DNA of 7,699 nt from Bacteroidia bacterium. Lineage in GTDB: Bacteria > Bacteroidota > Bacteroidia > SpSt-205. The position numbers were made by a program, and so were the translations under genes. Under the pieces are notes generated by a model. The model worked only from the letters and a program-made list of their open reading frames with translations. It ran no database searches and was not told where the DNA came from. Shown in pieces: positions 1 to 6,297 of this stretch; position 1 is the stretch's first letter; every line of letters starts with the position of its first letter. Where the stretch lies: positions 1 through 7,699 of the forward strand of contig JANXCJ010000094.1 in NCBI GenBank assembly GCA_025060275.1, written 5' to 3'.

Positions 1-160
1 AGGCAGCTCGCTTGATCTGCTCTCTTCTCTGAACAGACTTGGGAAGAAAATACATTCGGTTACGAACTTCTCTCGCAATTCCTAGACGATCGAACTTTCG
101 CTTGTATCGGCGAAGCATTTTTTCTAAGTTTTCTCCCTCTTGAGGCTCTATAACTATCAT
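1..160 (-). CDS. rpsU: 30S ribosomal protein bS21, N-terminal part (cut by window edge)
   Basis: Translating the minus strand from the ATG at 160-158 gives MIVIEPQEGENLEKMLRRYK followed by a basic stretch containing RKFDR, REVRNR and SVQRREQIKR. This is the recognisable bS21 pattern: an MIVIxxxEGENxxxxLRRYKRKF start, then a basic helix with a KPSVxRRxxIK-like segment (here PKSVQRREQIK). Fifty-three codons are visible. Bacteroidota bS21 is usually about 63-70 residues, so only the C-terminal tail lies beyond base 1. bS21 is a small-subunit protein near the 16S 3' end and takes part in initiation. It lies 34 bp downstream of the giant surface-protein gene but has its own -7-like box four bases before the ATG, so it is probably transcribed independently. 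No Shine-Dalgarno sequence precedes the start. Family assignment is firm; the missing tail prevents checking C-terminal residues. Confidence 0.93.
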   Translation of the reverse strand, partial: MIVIEPQEGENLEKMLRRYKRKFDRLGIAREVRNRMYFLPKSVQRREQIKRAA

Positions 161-164
161 GGAG

Positions 165-172
165 CAAATATA
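165..172 (-). promoter_or_regulatory. Bacteroidota -7 promoter element for rpsU
   Basis: The minus strand reads TATATTTG, an exact match to the Bacteroidota -7 consensus TAnnTTTG. It ends four bases before the rpsU ATG. A GTGACA at 198-193, 20 bases upstream, could serve as a poor -33 element, but the usual TTTG or TTG is not clear. The expected start site falls within a few bases of the ATG, so the transcript should be leaderless or nearly so. Confidence 0.6.
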
Positions 173-194
173 CTAGAAAATCCAGAATATGTTG

Positions 195-3100
195 TCACCG
201 CAGTAGGGTTACAGTACCTGCACGTTCCGTAGAAGAACCATCAATAAAGGTAACACGGACTACAAAAGTGTAAACTCCTTCTAAGGCATTTTCTCCCCTC
301 CAAGGTCCTTCACCTTGATAGAGGAGCTTCCCCCACCTATCATAAATGCGCATCTCCAACCGCTGGATACCAGTTCCTTGTGGCGTCCAGACATCATTAA
401 TACCATCATTATTTGGGGTAAAAGCAGTGGGTATTACCAGCTGGCGTTCGCCTAAAATGACCACTTCTATGGTGAGAGTGTCCCTGCATTCCCCTACACT
501 ACCTATTACAGTCAGCGTGTAATGACCTGGAGGGTAGGTGTGAGAAATAGTAGTATCTTGAGTAATTTCCTGCATGCCATCACCGAAAATCCATAGGAAG
601 GTGGTGGAGTTATTAGCGGGTGTGATGTGGCTGATGGTAAATGTGAGGTTGACAGGTCCTTCAGGGGCAGGTTGCAGGGGGGGTGCAGAGCTAATCCCCA
701 TTAGGATAGGGGTAGGATCGCCTTGCACATTCACAGTGGCAGGTGAGGAGGTACATTCCCCTACGCGATATATAACACTATAGGTTTGATCTGCTGTGGG
801 TCCCGATAGCACAAGGGTGCCCCCTGTCCCTACTGAGTCTCCATTAGCATTATACCATATAAACTCACCTCCCGGAGTGCCAGAAAGAAGTTCCGCTCTT
901 AGAAAGAGCGGAAAACACCCTCTCGCTCCTTGGGCTTGTATTGTGGGCGGAGAAATGACCTCAATATCTTTCTCCACGGGTCCTATCCAGCCGCAGCATT
1001 GAGTGAGCACCCGGAGGCGAATTGTATAGCGTCCGATTTGAGGAACCGTAAATCTGAATGTATCTTGATTGCCTTGCGCTATTACTTGTCCAGCGCTGAT
1101 CGCTTCCCATTCATAAGCAAGGGCATATCTTTCGGAACTCACTGCCCAAACTTCCTGAGAGCAAAAAGTATCTGAAGGTACGAGGATACGAAGATTTATA
1201 GCTGCTTGGCTGATGAGAATAGTCCAGAAGCTTGGATAGAGATGTCCTTGGAAGGTGATATCCTTAGCGCCAGAGGTGAGATACTGTGAAGTTCCATTAT
1301 TTCCCGGCAAGGAGGGAGGGTTTGCTCCTGCTCCTAAATCCGTGAACGCACCTGCTACGGAGGCAGAAAAGTTGATATTTGTTTGAGTACAGTGTGTTGT
1401 TCCGACGGTGATGGGAGGCTGAGCAGAGAGATTGAAGGAAATATCTGTTATGACAGGTGGGTTACCGGGAGCCACTTGTAGGAGTAATTGAGATTGGCCA
1501 GGCTGTCCATTGCCTCCCCGTCCTCCATTGCCTCCACGCCCGCCATTACCTCCTTTGCCTCCATTTCCCATGTTACATCCGCCATCGGAAGCAATGCATG
1601 GACCAGCTCCTTGCCCACCTGCCCCTCCGATGCCACCTATTCCTCCCTGTCCGCCTGCCCCTGCACTCCCAGCACTTAGGTAGCACTGTATCCAGGCGGT
1701 ACTTGTGCCATTATTTACTAATACGACTGCATAGCTACTTCCACCTCCTGCTCCTCCTTCTCCTCCCGTACCTCCTTCTCCACCGCCTCCTCCGCCACCC
1801 CCTCCTGCTCCGATTGTAGGGCAGGCAGGAGGAACTACATTAACTCCTCCTCCGCCGCCTCCACCACCACCTCCTCCACTGCCATGTGTGCCATCTTCGC
1901 CACGCTCTCCTAAGCTACCCGCGCGCCAAAAACCCTCAAATAGCTGGCCAGCGGTACCGTCAGCTCCATCCCTTCCATCTTGTCCATCTCTGCCATTTTC
2001 ACCATCCCCGCCTGCATTTTGAGGAATATTAGGAGGCAAAGGCACCTGTGTGCATATACAGTTGCCTCCACCTATTAGCCCAGCTGAGCATGGAAACCCT
2101 CCTGTACCTCCATCCCCCCCTAAATTGCCTTGTCCATTTTGTCCATTCTGCCCACTTCCCATGAACTGACTGTCTCCTCCTCTGCCTCCATCATTCCCCA
2201 CGGGACTACTACCTCCTGTACCCCCCGCTCCTGCACTAGGTGGAGGGGGTGTACCTAAAGGAGGGGTACAAATACCAAAAGTCGGAGTCGCAGCGGCTCC
2301 CCTACCCCCGCAGCTTCCGTTACCCCCAGCACGCCCATTTCTTCCTGGAGAACCCGACATGCCTGCTGAGGCATTTCCGGTGATTATTTGACATCGTGTT
2401 ATCTGGTATTCACTGCATCCGCGTAGATAAGCGCCATATACCGAAATACCACGCCCCTCCGCACAAGCCCTTTGAGCTGGGGGGGCATTCTCCACCTCAA
2501 TCGTGAGGTCTTGGAGCCTGAAAGACCTTGCCCCATGTATCTGTAGAGCTACTAAGCGAGGAAATCGCGTTTCGCATCCCTCTATGTTCTGAGCAGTGCG
2601 ACGAAGGACAGTTCGACCCGGCTCAGAGCGCTTAATCCAGCCGTTATTGGGATCATACCCTCCTTCTAATATTATGCTGTCCGTAATTGCTGTTAGTGGG
2701 TGATCTAGCAGGTAAATACCTTCAGCTAACTTTATAAGTCCAGCCCTACACTGAATACGCCGTAATGCGGCTTCTAATGTAGTGGGTGCGGTCTCTGTGC
2801 CGGGTGCATTCGGATCTCCATTAGGTGTAACATGTTGAACTAAACATGAACCTTCAAGCTGACTCGCTTCTATGACCTCTATGGAAAAACTATCACTTGC
2901 ACAGCCTAAGGCACTTTTATAGCGTACCACATGGCGTCCCACTTGAAATTCTAATGGCACTGTCAGAGGTATCCATGTGTTTCCATCCCATTCCTCCCAA
3001 GTTCCTCCCATTACAGAAGCAAGCCCTGTAAGCTCTACTTTGCGACCTCTACACGTATATACCTGACGTGGAGTTATTTCAGCTCTCGGGATAGGATGCA

Positions 3101-4190
3101 CTTGCACGCTGTCTGTGATTGAATAAGTACAGCTTCCCGCAGTAATTGTGAGAGTGTAGAAGTACCAAAAAGGTGCTTCAAAGTCAGGAGGGGTCGGCGG
3201 AGTGTGGGTTGTCGTAAGAGTTGTAGCGCCGGTACTCCAGCTCACTATTGCACCCTGAGGAAGCCCACCCGCCATTTGTCCTGTAAGCTGTACAACAGCA
3301 CCCGCACATACCTGACGCGGAGAGACACTTATGCTAAGGCTCCCTAATAATGATATTTGTATTGACTGATTAGGCGCAGCAAAATTCCCACACTTATCCG
3401 CGACCGTGTTTCCGTCTGTCCCATTCTGAAGGGTAATGGTGTAATTCCCCCCAGGCACAACCCCTCCTATTTCTATAAATACCTCATACGAAAAACTTCC
3501 TGTCCCTATGCAGCCTGCACTAGTAGGCGTCAGACTGCCAGATATAAGAAAATCAGAACCGTTAGATGCTACTGTATTGCAGGCGATAGGCTCACTGAAA
3601 CGTAAGATAATTCGGTTAGGATTACTACAATCCTGCCGTGCAGAAACTAAAACAGGGGGACTATTGTCAAATATATTTGCACTACCTGTGAAGTTTATAG
3701 TGAAACCTGTCTGGTCACGCGTATAATTGTCTAAGACAAGTACGAAAGTTTGTCCTGTGGTTACATTCAATCCTGGCATGAAGGGTGGTTCGCTGGCACT
3801 ATAACTGAGGGGATTAGGATCAGTAGTATTAGGGTCCAAACCTGTGTTGCCATTATCAGCAGAGAAATTACATCTAATAGGCTGAGTATTACCTACTATA
3901 CTACAGGAGCTATTCGTAATATCCCATAAAGCAAAGTCATAGTCGTAGGTTGTATTAATGGTAAAGCCGAAAGTTCCGCCCTGCTGGACTGTAAAAATGA
4001 ACCATATCGTTTTCTGTTCATTGTTTAGAAGGCATGTGTTATTCAAAAGTTCTTGGGTTTGACCAAAATCAGGGGGAGAATTGGTGTAAGTATAGCTTTG
4101 TTGGCAGACGGGGATAGCATTTATGCAATCTGACTCGGGGAGAGATTGTGCCCACATCCAGCCTAGAAGGCCCCAGATAAACCAATGCAT
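195..4190 (-). CDS. Giant type IX secreted surface protein: Ig-like, beta-helix with Gly-rich insert, PKD, CHU_C type B sorting domain
   Basis: The protein has 1331 residues. A signal peptide covers about residues 1-15 (ends MWAQ). Residues about 20-170 form a Cys-containing domain common at the N-terminus of Bacteroidota gliding-associated proteins, with IWFIFTVQQGGTFGF and TYDYDFALWDIT motifs. Residues about 175-283 resemble a bacterial Ig-like domain (RFSEPIAC), and 284-442 hold two further Ig/PKD-like domains. Residues about 449-605 look like a right-handed beta-helix (SIILEGGYD; GISVYGAYL). Residues 608-898 are Gly-rich, with collagen-like GXY triplets and runs of 11 and 9 glycines. More Ig-like sequence follows, then a PKD domain at about 1178-1246 (FLWIFGDG, HTYPPGHYTLTV). 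A CHU_C domain at about 1250-1331 has IPTAFTPNNDGINDVW, RIYDRWGKLLYQG and a GVYTFVV end. Family knowledge says such proteins cross the outer membrane by the type IX system and stay on the surface or are released. An adhesive or matrix role is inference; no catalytic motif is visible. It lies 19 bp after the DUF4412-like gene. No PorP/SprF-type partner is in the window. Confidence 0.92.
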   Translation of the reverse strand: MHWFIWGLLGWMWAQSLPESDCINAIPVCQQSYTYTNSPPDFGQTQELLNNTCLLNNEQKTIWFIFTVQQGGTFGFTINTTYDYDFALWDITNSSCSIVGNTQPIRCNFSADNGNTGLDPNTTDPNPLSYSASEPPFMPGLNVTTGQTFVLVLDNYTRDQTGFTINFTGSANIFDNSPPVLVSARQDCSNPNRIILRFSEPIACNTVASNGSDFLISGSLTPTSAGCIGTGSFSYEVFIEIGGVVPGGNYTITLQNGTDGNTVADKCGNFAAPNQSIQISLLGSLSISVSPRQVCAGAVVQLTGQMAGGLPQGAIVSWSTGATTLTTTHTPPTPPDFEAPFWYFYTLTITAGSCTYSITDSVQVHPIPRAEITPRQVYTCRGRKVELTGLASVMGGTWEEWDGNTWIPLTVPLEFQVGRHVVRYKSALGCASDSFSIEVIEASQLEGSCLVQHVTPNGDPNAPGTETAPTTLEAALRRIQCRAGLIKLAEGIYLLDHPLTAITDSIILEGGYDPNNGWIKRSEPGRTVLRRTAQNIEGCETRFPRLVALQIHGARSFRLQDLTIEVENAPPAQRACAEGRGISVYGAYLRGCSEYQITRCQIITGNASAGMSGSPGRNGRAGGNGSCGGRGAAATPTFGICTPPLGTPPPPSAGAGGTGGSSPVGNDGGRGGDSQFMGSGQNGQNGQGNLGGDGGTGGFPCSAGLIGGGNCICTQVPLPPNIPQNAGGDGENGRDGQDGRDGADGTAGQLFEGFWRAGSLGERGEDGTHGSGGGGGGGGGGGVNVVPPACPTIGAGGGGGGGGGEGGTGGEGGAGGGSSYAVVLVNNGTSTAWIQCYLSAGSAGAGGQGGIGGIGGAGGQGAGPCIASDGGCNMGNGGKGGNGGRGGNGGRGGNGQPGQSQLLLQVAPGNPPVITDISFNLSAQPPITVGTTHCTQTNINFSASVAGAFTDLGAGANPPSLPGNNGTSQYLTSGAKDITFQGHLYPSFWTILISQAAINLRILVPSDTFCSQEVWAVSSERYALAYEWEAISAGQVIAQGNQDTFRFTVPQIGRYTIRLRVLTQCCGWIGPVEKDIEVISPPTIQAQGARGCFPLFLRAELLSGTPGGEFIWYNANGDSVGTGGTLVLSGPTADQTYSVIYRVGECTSSPATVNVQGDPTPILMGISSAPPLQPAPEGPVNLTFTISHITPANNSTTFLWIFGDGMQEITQDTTISHTYPPGHYTLTVIGSVGECRDTLTIEVVILGERQLVIPTAFTPNNDGINDVWTPQGTGIQRLEMRIYDRWGKLLYQGEGPWRGENALEGVYTFVVRVTFIDGSSTERAGTVTLLR
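1497..1568 (-). repeat. Tandem 18-bp repeat encoding GNGG[KR]G hexads
   Basis: Three adjacent imperfect 18-bp units lie at 1511-1528, 1529-1546 and 1547-1564. On the plus strand they read tgcctccccgtcctccat, tgcctccacgcccgccat and tacctcctttgcctccat. They encode GNGGKG, GNGGRG and GNGGRG, with a degraded fourth copy GNGQPG. The period is a multiple of three, so copy-number change would keep the frame. Synonymous differences show the copies are not freshly duplicated. Confidence 0.75.
1497..2369 (-). repeat. Gly-rich segment (residues 608-898) of the giant surface protein
   Basis: About 290 residues dominated by glycine, in several styles: collagen-like GXY triplets (residues 613-631 and 727-748), GGX repeats (842-861), pure Gly runs (772-782 and 796-804) and hexads of GNGG[KR]G (875-898). 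Short loops rich in Pro and Cys break it up, such as FGICTPP, NCICTQVPLPP and VVPPACPTIG. A beta-helix-like stretch at about 818-840 (SYAVVLVNN, STAWIQCYL) also interrupts it. On the plus strand this appears as a C/T-rich tract. Such segments can form polyglycine-II or collagen-like structure; which applies here is not visible. Confidence 0.8.
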
Positions 4191-4196
4191 AAATCA

Positions 4197-4204
4197 CAAA
4201 AATA
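4197..4204 (-). promoter_or_regulatory. Bacteroidota -7 promoter element for the giant surface-protein gene
   Basis: The minus strand reads TATTTTTG, an exact TAnnTTTG match, with six bases between it and the ATG at 4190. It lies wholly within the 19-bp gap after the upstream stop codon. I see no convincing -33 TTTG at the expected distance. If used, it would give the large gene transcription separate from the DUF4412-like gene, with a leader of only a few bases. Confidence 0.55.
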
Positions 4205-4209
4205 GTGAG

Positions 4210-4812
4210 TTAACGATGAATGAAGGGTAGAACCGAAAAAGGTGGTTTATCCGAAATCTCTGCTTCTGAAATAGAGGTGATCCTACGGACCACGAAGCGC
4301 CAGGTAAGGAGACCATGTTCATATTGCTCTATGAGTAGGGGAATGCCTCTACGAAAGTGACGGGCTACTGCTCCTATGCGGTCTGCCTCTAAGTATTTTT
4401 CCCACTTGTTCCATTCAAAGGGTAAAGCCTGAGTCCATATTACTCTTATCCTGAGGTTTGGATAGAGTAGGTCCCATTCTTCAGCCGGGTAGCCTTCTGG
4501 AGAGGTAGAGGTTTCCTTGCGTATAGCATGCTGGAGCTCTAGAGGGGAAGCCATTTCAGGCTGCACAGCATATGCTTTCTTTTCGTTTTTGTCTATCAGG
4601 TAAGCTTGTGTAGGAGTAAATAAATACTGAATGGCATAAGATTTCTCCTTGTGGGAGCCTTCCAATTCATAGATGAGCGCTTTATGGGACAAATAAAGGA
4701 TGACAGAAGAGGGTTTCAAGGTATCTCGGTGAGGGTAAGATATGGTAGCCTCTATCCTGAATTGCGCCCATAGCGTGGAGAAGCCTATAAGCCATTTTTT
4801 CACTTTTCTCAT
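4210..4812 (-). CDS. Small secreted DUF4412-like protein of unknown function
   Basis: A 200-residue protein with a basic start (MRKVKK), a short hydrophobic stretch and a likely cleavage after LWAQ (residues 14-17), so it is probably exported. The mature part looks like an all-beta domain. One segment, around YLIDKNEKKAYAV (residues 71-83), resembles the YxLDxxxKxY strand pair of DUF4412/LolA-like folds. A later EGYPAEEWDL (106-115) resembles the GY...EEW/Y pattern in the same group. These resemblances are by eye, so the family is tentative. No catalytic motif, lipobox or sorting tail is visible. Its ATG overlaps the TGA of the upstream Gly-rich gene (ATGA at 4812-4809), which predicts cotranscription and translational coupling. 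A GAGGA lies about 11 bases before the start. The coupling suggests it may assist or accompany the Gly-rich protein. Confidence 0.8.
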   Translation of the reverse strand: MRKVKKWLIGFSTLWAQFRIEATISYPHRDTLKPSSVILYLSHKALIYELEGSHKEKSYAIQYLFTPTQAYLIDKNEKKAYAVQPEMASPLELQHAIRKETSTSPEGYPAEEWDLLYPNLRIRVIWTQALPFEWNKWEKYLEADRIGAVARHFRRGIPLLIEQYEHGLLTWRFVVRRITSISEAEISDKPPFSVLPFIHR

Positions 4813-6260
4813 GGGCCGATTCGTCCTCTGATGAGCCCGGTAAGATAATTACTGTCAGGGTATGGAATGAGTGTTGCCCCCCCTATCCTCCGGACAGCAT
4901 ACCCAGCCCCTCCGCCGGACTGGAGTATAATATTCCCCGGCGGGTAACATCCCAGTGAGAAAGGCACAGAAGGACCTATGGCAGGACGAACACGCCCATC
5001 TATACAGACGCGGACAAATCCTTCACGACCAGGATAACCATAGTCTCCACCTTTGCCACCGTACCCTTCAGGACGCACCGTAACATCTACATCCGCAACC
5101 CCCAAGCTTACCGTGTATGTCCACACTAAGGTGAGAAGGCCTCCTTGTCCCCCTGTAGCTGTCAAGCCACCCGTTGCATCCTGCCCTGGAGCGAAGTAAC
5201 CAATGGTGAAGTTACCGCTGGGACGTCCGCCAGTACCTAATTGGGCACCTCCTCCACCACCAGCACTTATGCCGATTGTAAGATTTCCTACAATTGGTAT
5301 ATTAAAGTTTTGCTCTACACCCACAGAGGCACCTCCACCTCCTCCGCCAAAAATATGTCCATTTCTTAGGTAAAGGTAAGTTCTCACTGTAATGTGCATA
5401 GCATCTCCTCCGGGCGCCCCAGGAAGACTGTAATTAGGCAAAGGAGCACCACTTGCCCCATCTCCGCCCTTACCTAAAAAGGCTCCTTCGTGTAAGATAG
5501 CCACGACTGATTGTGGATGAAGATTTCCTGTAGTGAAAGCTGGAAGAGCCGTCTGAGTGGCTGTGATTTCTACGCCTGGGTGAGTATGAACTACCACGCA
5601 TACAGGTTGTGCTGTGGGAATCTGGGGGTTGGCCAAGGTTAAGTTATAATCGCTAGTGCTATTCACGATATTAACCTGATAGCATGGCTCTATGGTAAGA
5701 GTATAAATGACATTCTTTATAGTATTTCCGCACACAGCTTGAATAACTATAGGGTAAGTGCCTGCAGGTGCTAAAGGCTCTACTTCAATCTCAAGAGTTG
5801 CAGAACCAGAGCCCGTGAGAATAGGAGGCGAAAAAACAGAATTAGTGTAAGGAGGTAATGTAGAATAAACCTGCAAAGCTATGGGCTGGGGTGTACCTGC
5901 TAGCTGAGTGAGCGTAATCGTAGCTTGAACTGCCTGATTGTTCACATGATCTATTATACCAGAGGGCGGATTGATGGAAAGAGAAAAATTGCAGTCATCA
6001 CAGCCTTCTGCATAAGCAGGGAGCCAACATCTTCCGTTGAAGTATTCTATTACACTATCTTGCACATTGAAGATTATAAGACCCCAAGGGGGGTTTTGAA
6101 TGGCATCTCGTTGGGCTCGGGTAAGCCGAGGCACTAAGAGACCTTTTCGGTTACTTTCTAAGTGAAGAATAGCCGCGGAGTCAGGCTGCAATATTCCTAT
6201 TCCCACTCCTTGAGACCAGAGAAGCCCTGTACCTACAAGCCCTAAAAATATGCCTCTCAT
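4809..6260 (-). CDS. Secreted Gly-rich adhesin-like protein with phage-tail-fibre-like N-terminal module
   Basis: The protein has 483 residues. A signal peptide covers about 1-17 (ends LLWSQ). Residues 18-82 match a module common in Bacteroidota secreted and tail-fibre-like proteins: VGIGILQPDSAAILHLESN, KGLLVPRLTRAQRDAI, then GLIIFN and YFNGRCWLPA. Residues about 90-192 form an Ig-like beta domain. From about 260 to 460 the protein is Gly-rich with hydrophobic strands between Gly runs. YLRNGHIFGGGGGG (297-310) and ISAGGGGGAQLG (331-342) resemble the N-G-x-I-x-GGGGGG repeats of Gly-rich phage receptor-binding tips. Such domains are known to form polyglycine-II sheets; that this one binds a surface is inference. 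No CHU_C or other sorting tail is seen, so its route past the outer membrane is unclear. It follows the adenosyltransferase by 37 bp and overlaps the next gene by 4 bp. The start is supported by the signal peptide and by the box six bases upstream. Confidence 0.88.
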   Translation of the reverse strand: MRGIFLGLVGTGLLWSQGVGIGILQPDSAAILHLESNRKGLLVPRLTRAQRDAIQNPPWGLIIFNVQDSVIEYFNGRCWLPAYAEGCDDCNFSLSINPPSGIIDHVNNQAVQATITLTQLAGTPQPIALQVYSTLPPYTNSVFSPPILTGSGSATLEIEVEPLAPAGTYPIVIQAVCGNTIKNVIYTLTIEPCYQVNIVNSTSDYNLTLANPQIPTAQPVCVVVHTHPGVEITATQTALPAFTTGNLHPQSVVAILHEGAFLGKGGDGASGAPLPNYSLPGAPGGDAMHITVRTYLYLRNGHIFGGGGGGASVGVEQNFNIPIVGNLTIGISAGGGGGAQLGTGGRPSGNFTIGYFAPGQDATGGLTATGGQGGLLTLVWTYTVSLGVADVDVTVRPEGYGGKGGDYGYPGREGFVRVCIDGRVRPAIGPSVPFSLGCYPPGNIILQSGGGAGYAVRRIGGATLIPYPDSNYLTGLIRGRIGP

Positions 6261-6266
6261 CAGACC

Positions 6267-6274
6267 CGAAAATA
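6267..6274 (-). promoter_or_regulatory. Near-consensus -7 promoter element for the Gly-rich adhesin-like gene
   Basis: The minus strand reads TATTTTCG, one mismatch from TAnnTTTG, with six bases before the ATG at 6260. This is the same spacing as at the giant gene. No clear -33 element or Shine-Dalgarno sequence is present in the 37-bp gap. The mismatch makes this the weakest of the four candidates; it is supported mainly by its matching position. Confidence 0.4.
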
Positions 6275-6297
6275 GGATTTTACCAGATTTTGAGACC

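Noticed and set aside
161..194. Possible terminator between the giant gene and rpsU
   Set aside because: No stable hairpin followed by a T tract is visible; the other intergenic gaps (4191-4209, 6261-6297, 6844-6857) likewise lack one.
574..1175. Several short plus-strand open frames opposite the C-terminal half of the giant gene
   Set aside because: Low-complexity translations with no family resemblance, inside a well-supported minus-strand gene with clear PKD and CHU_C domains.
1511..1568. Regular short repeats as a possible CRISPR array
   Set aside because: The 18-bp units are directly adjacent with no spacers, in frame, and encode GNGG[KR]G hexads.
1457..1819. Plus-strand open frame rich in Leu, Pro and His, and neighbouring plus-strand or shifted frames
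   Set aside because: They are antisense or frame-shifted shadows of the Gly-rich codons; the composition (Leu/Pro/His runs) follows from the C/T-rich tract and no start signal or domain supports them.
3668..3679. CAAATATATTTG palindrome containing TATATTTG on both strands
   Set aside because: It looks like a promoter or operator but lies deep inside the giant gene with no start nearby; other internal chance matches exist at 5348-5355 and 5874-5881.
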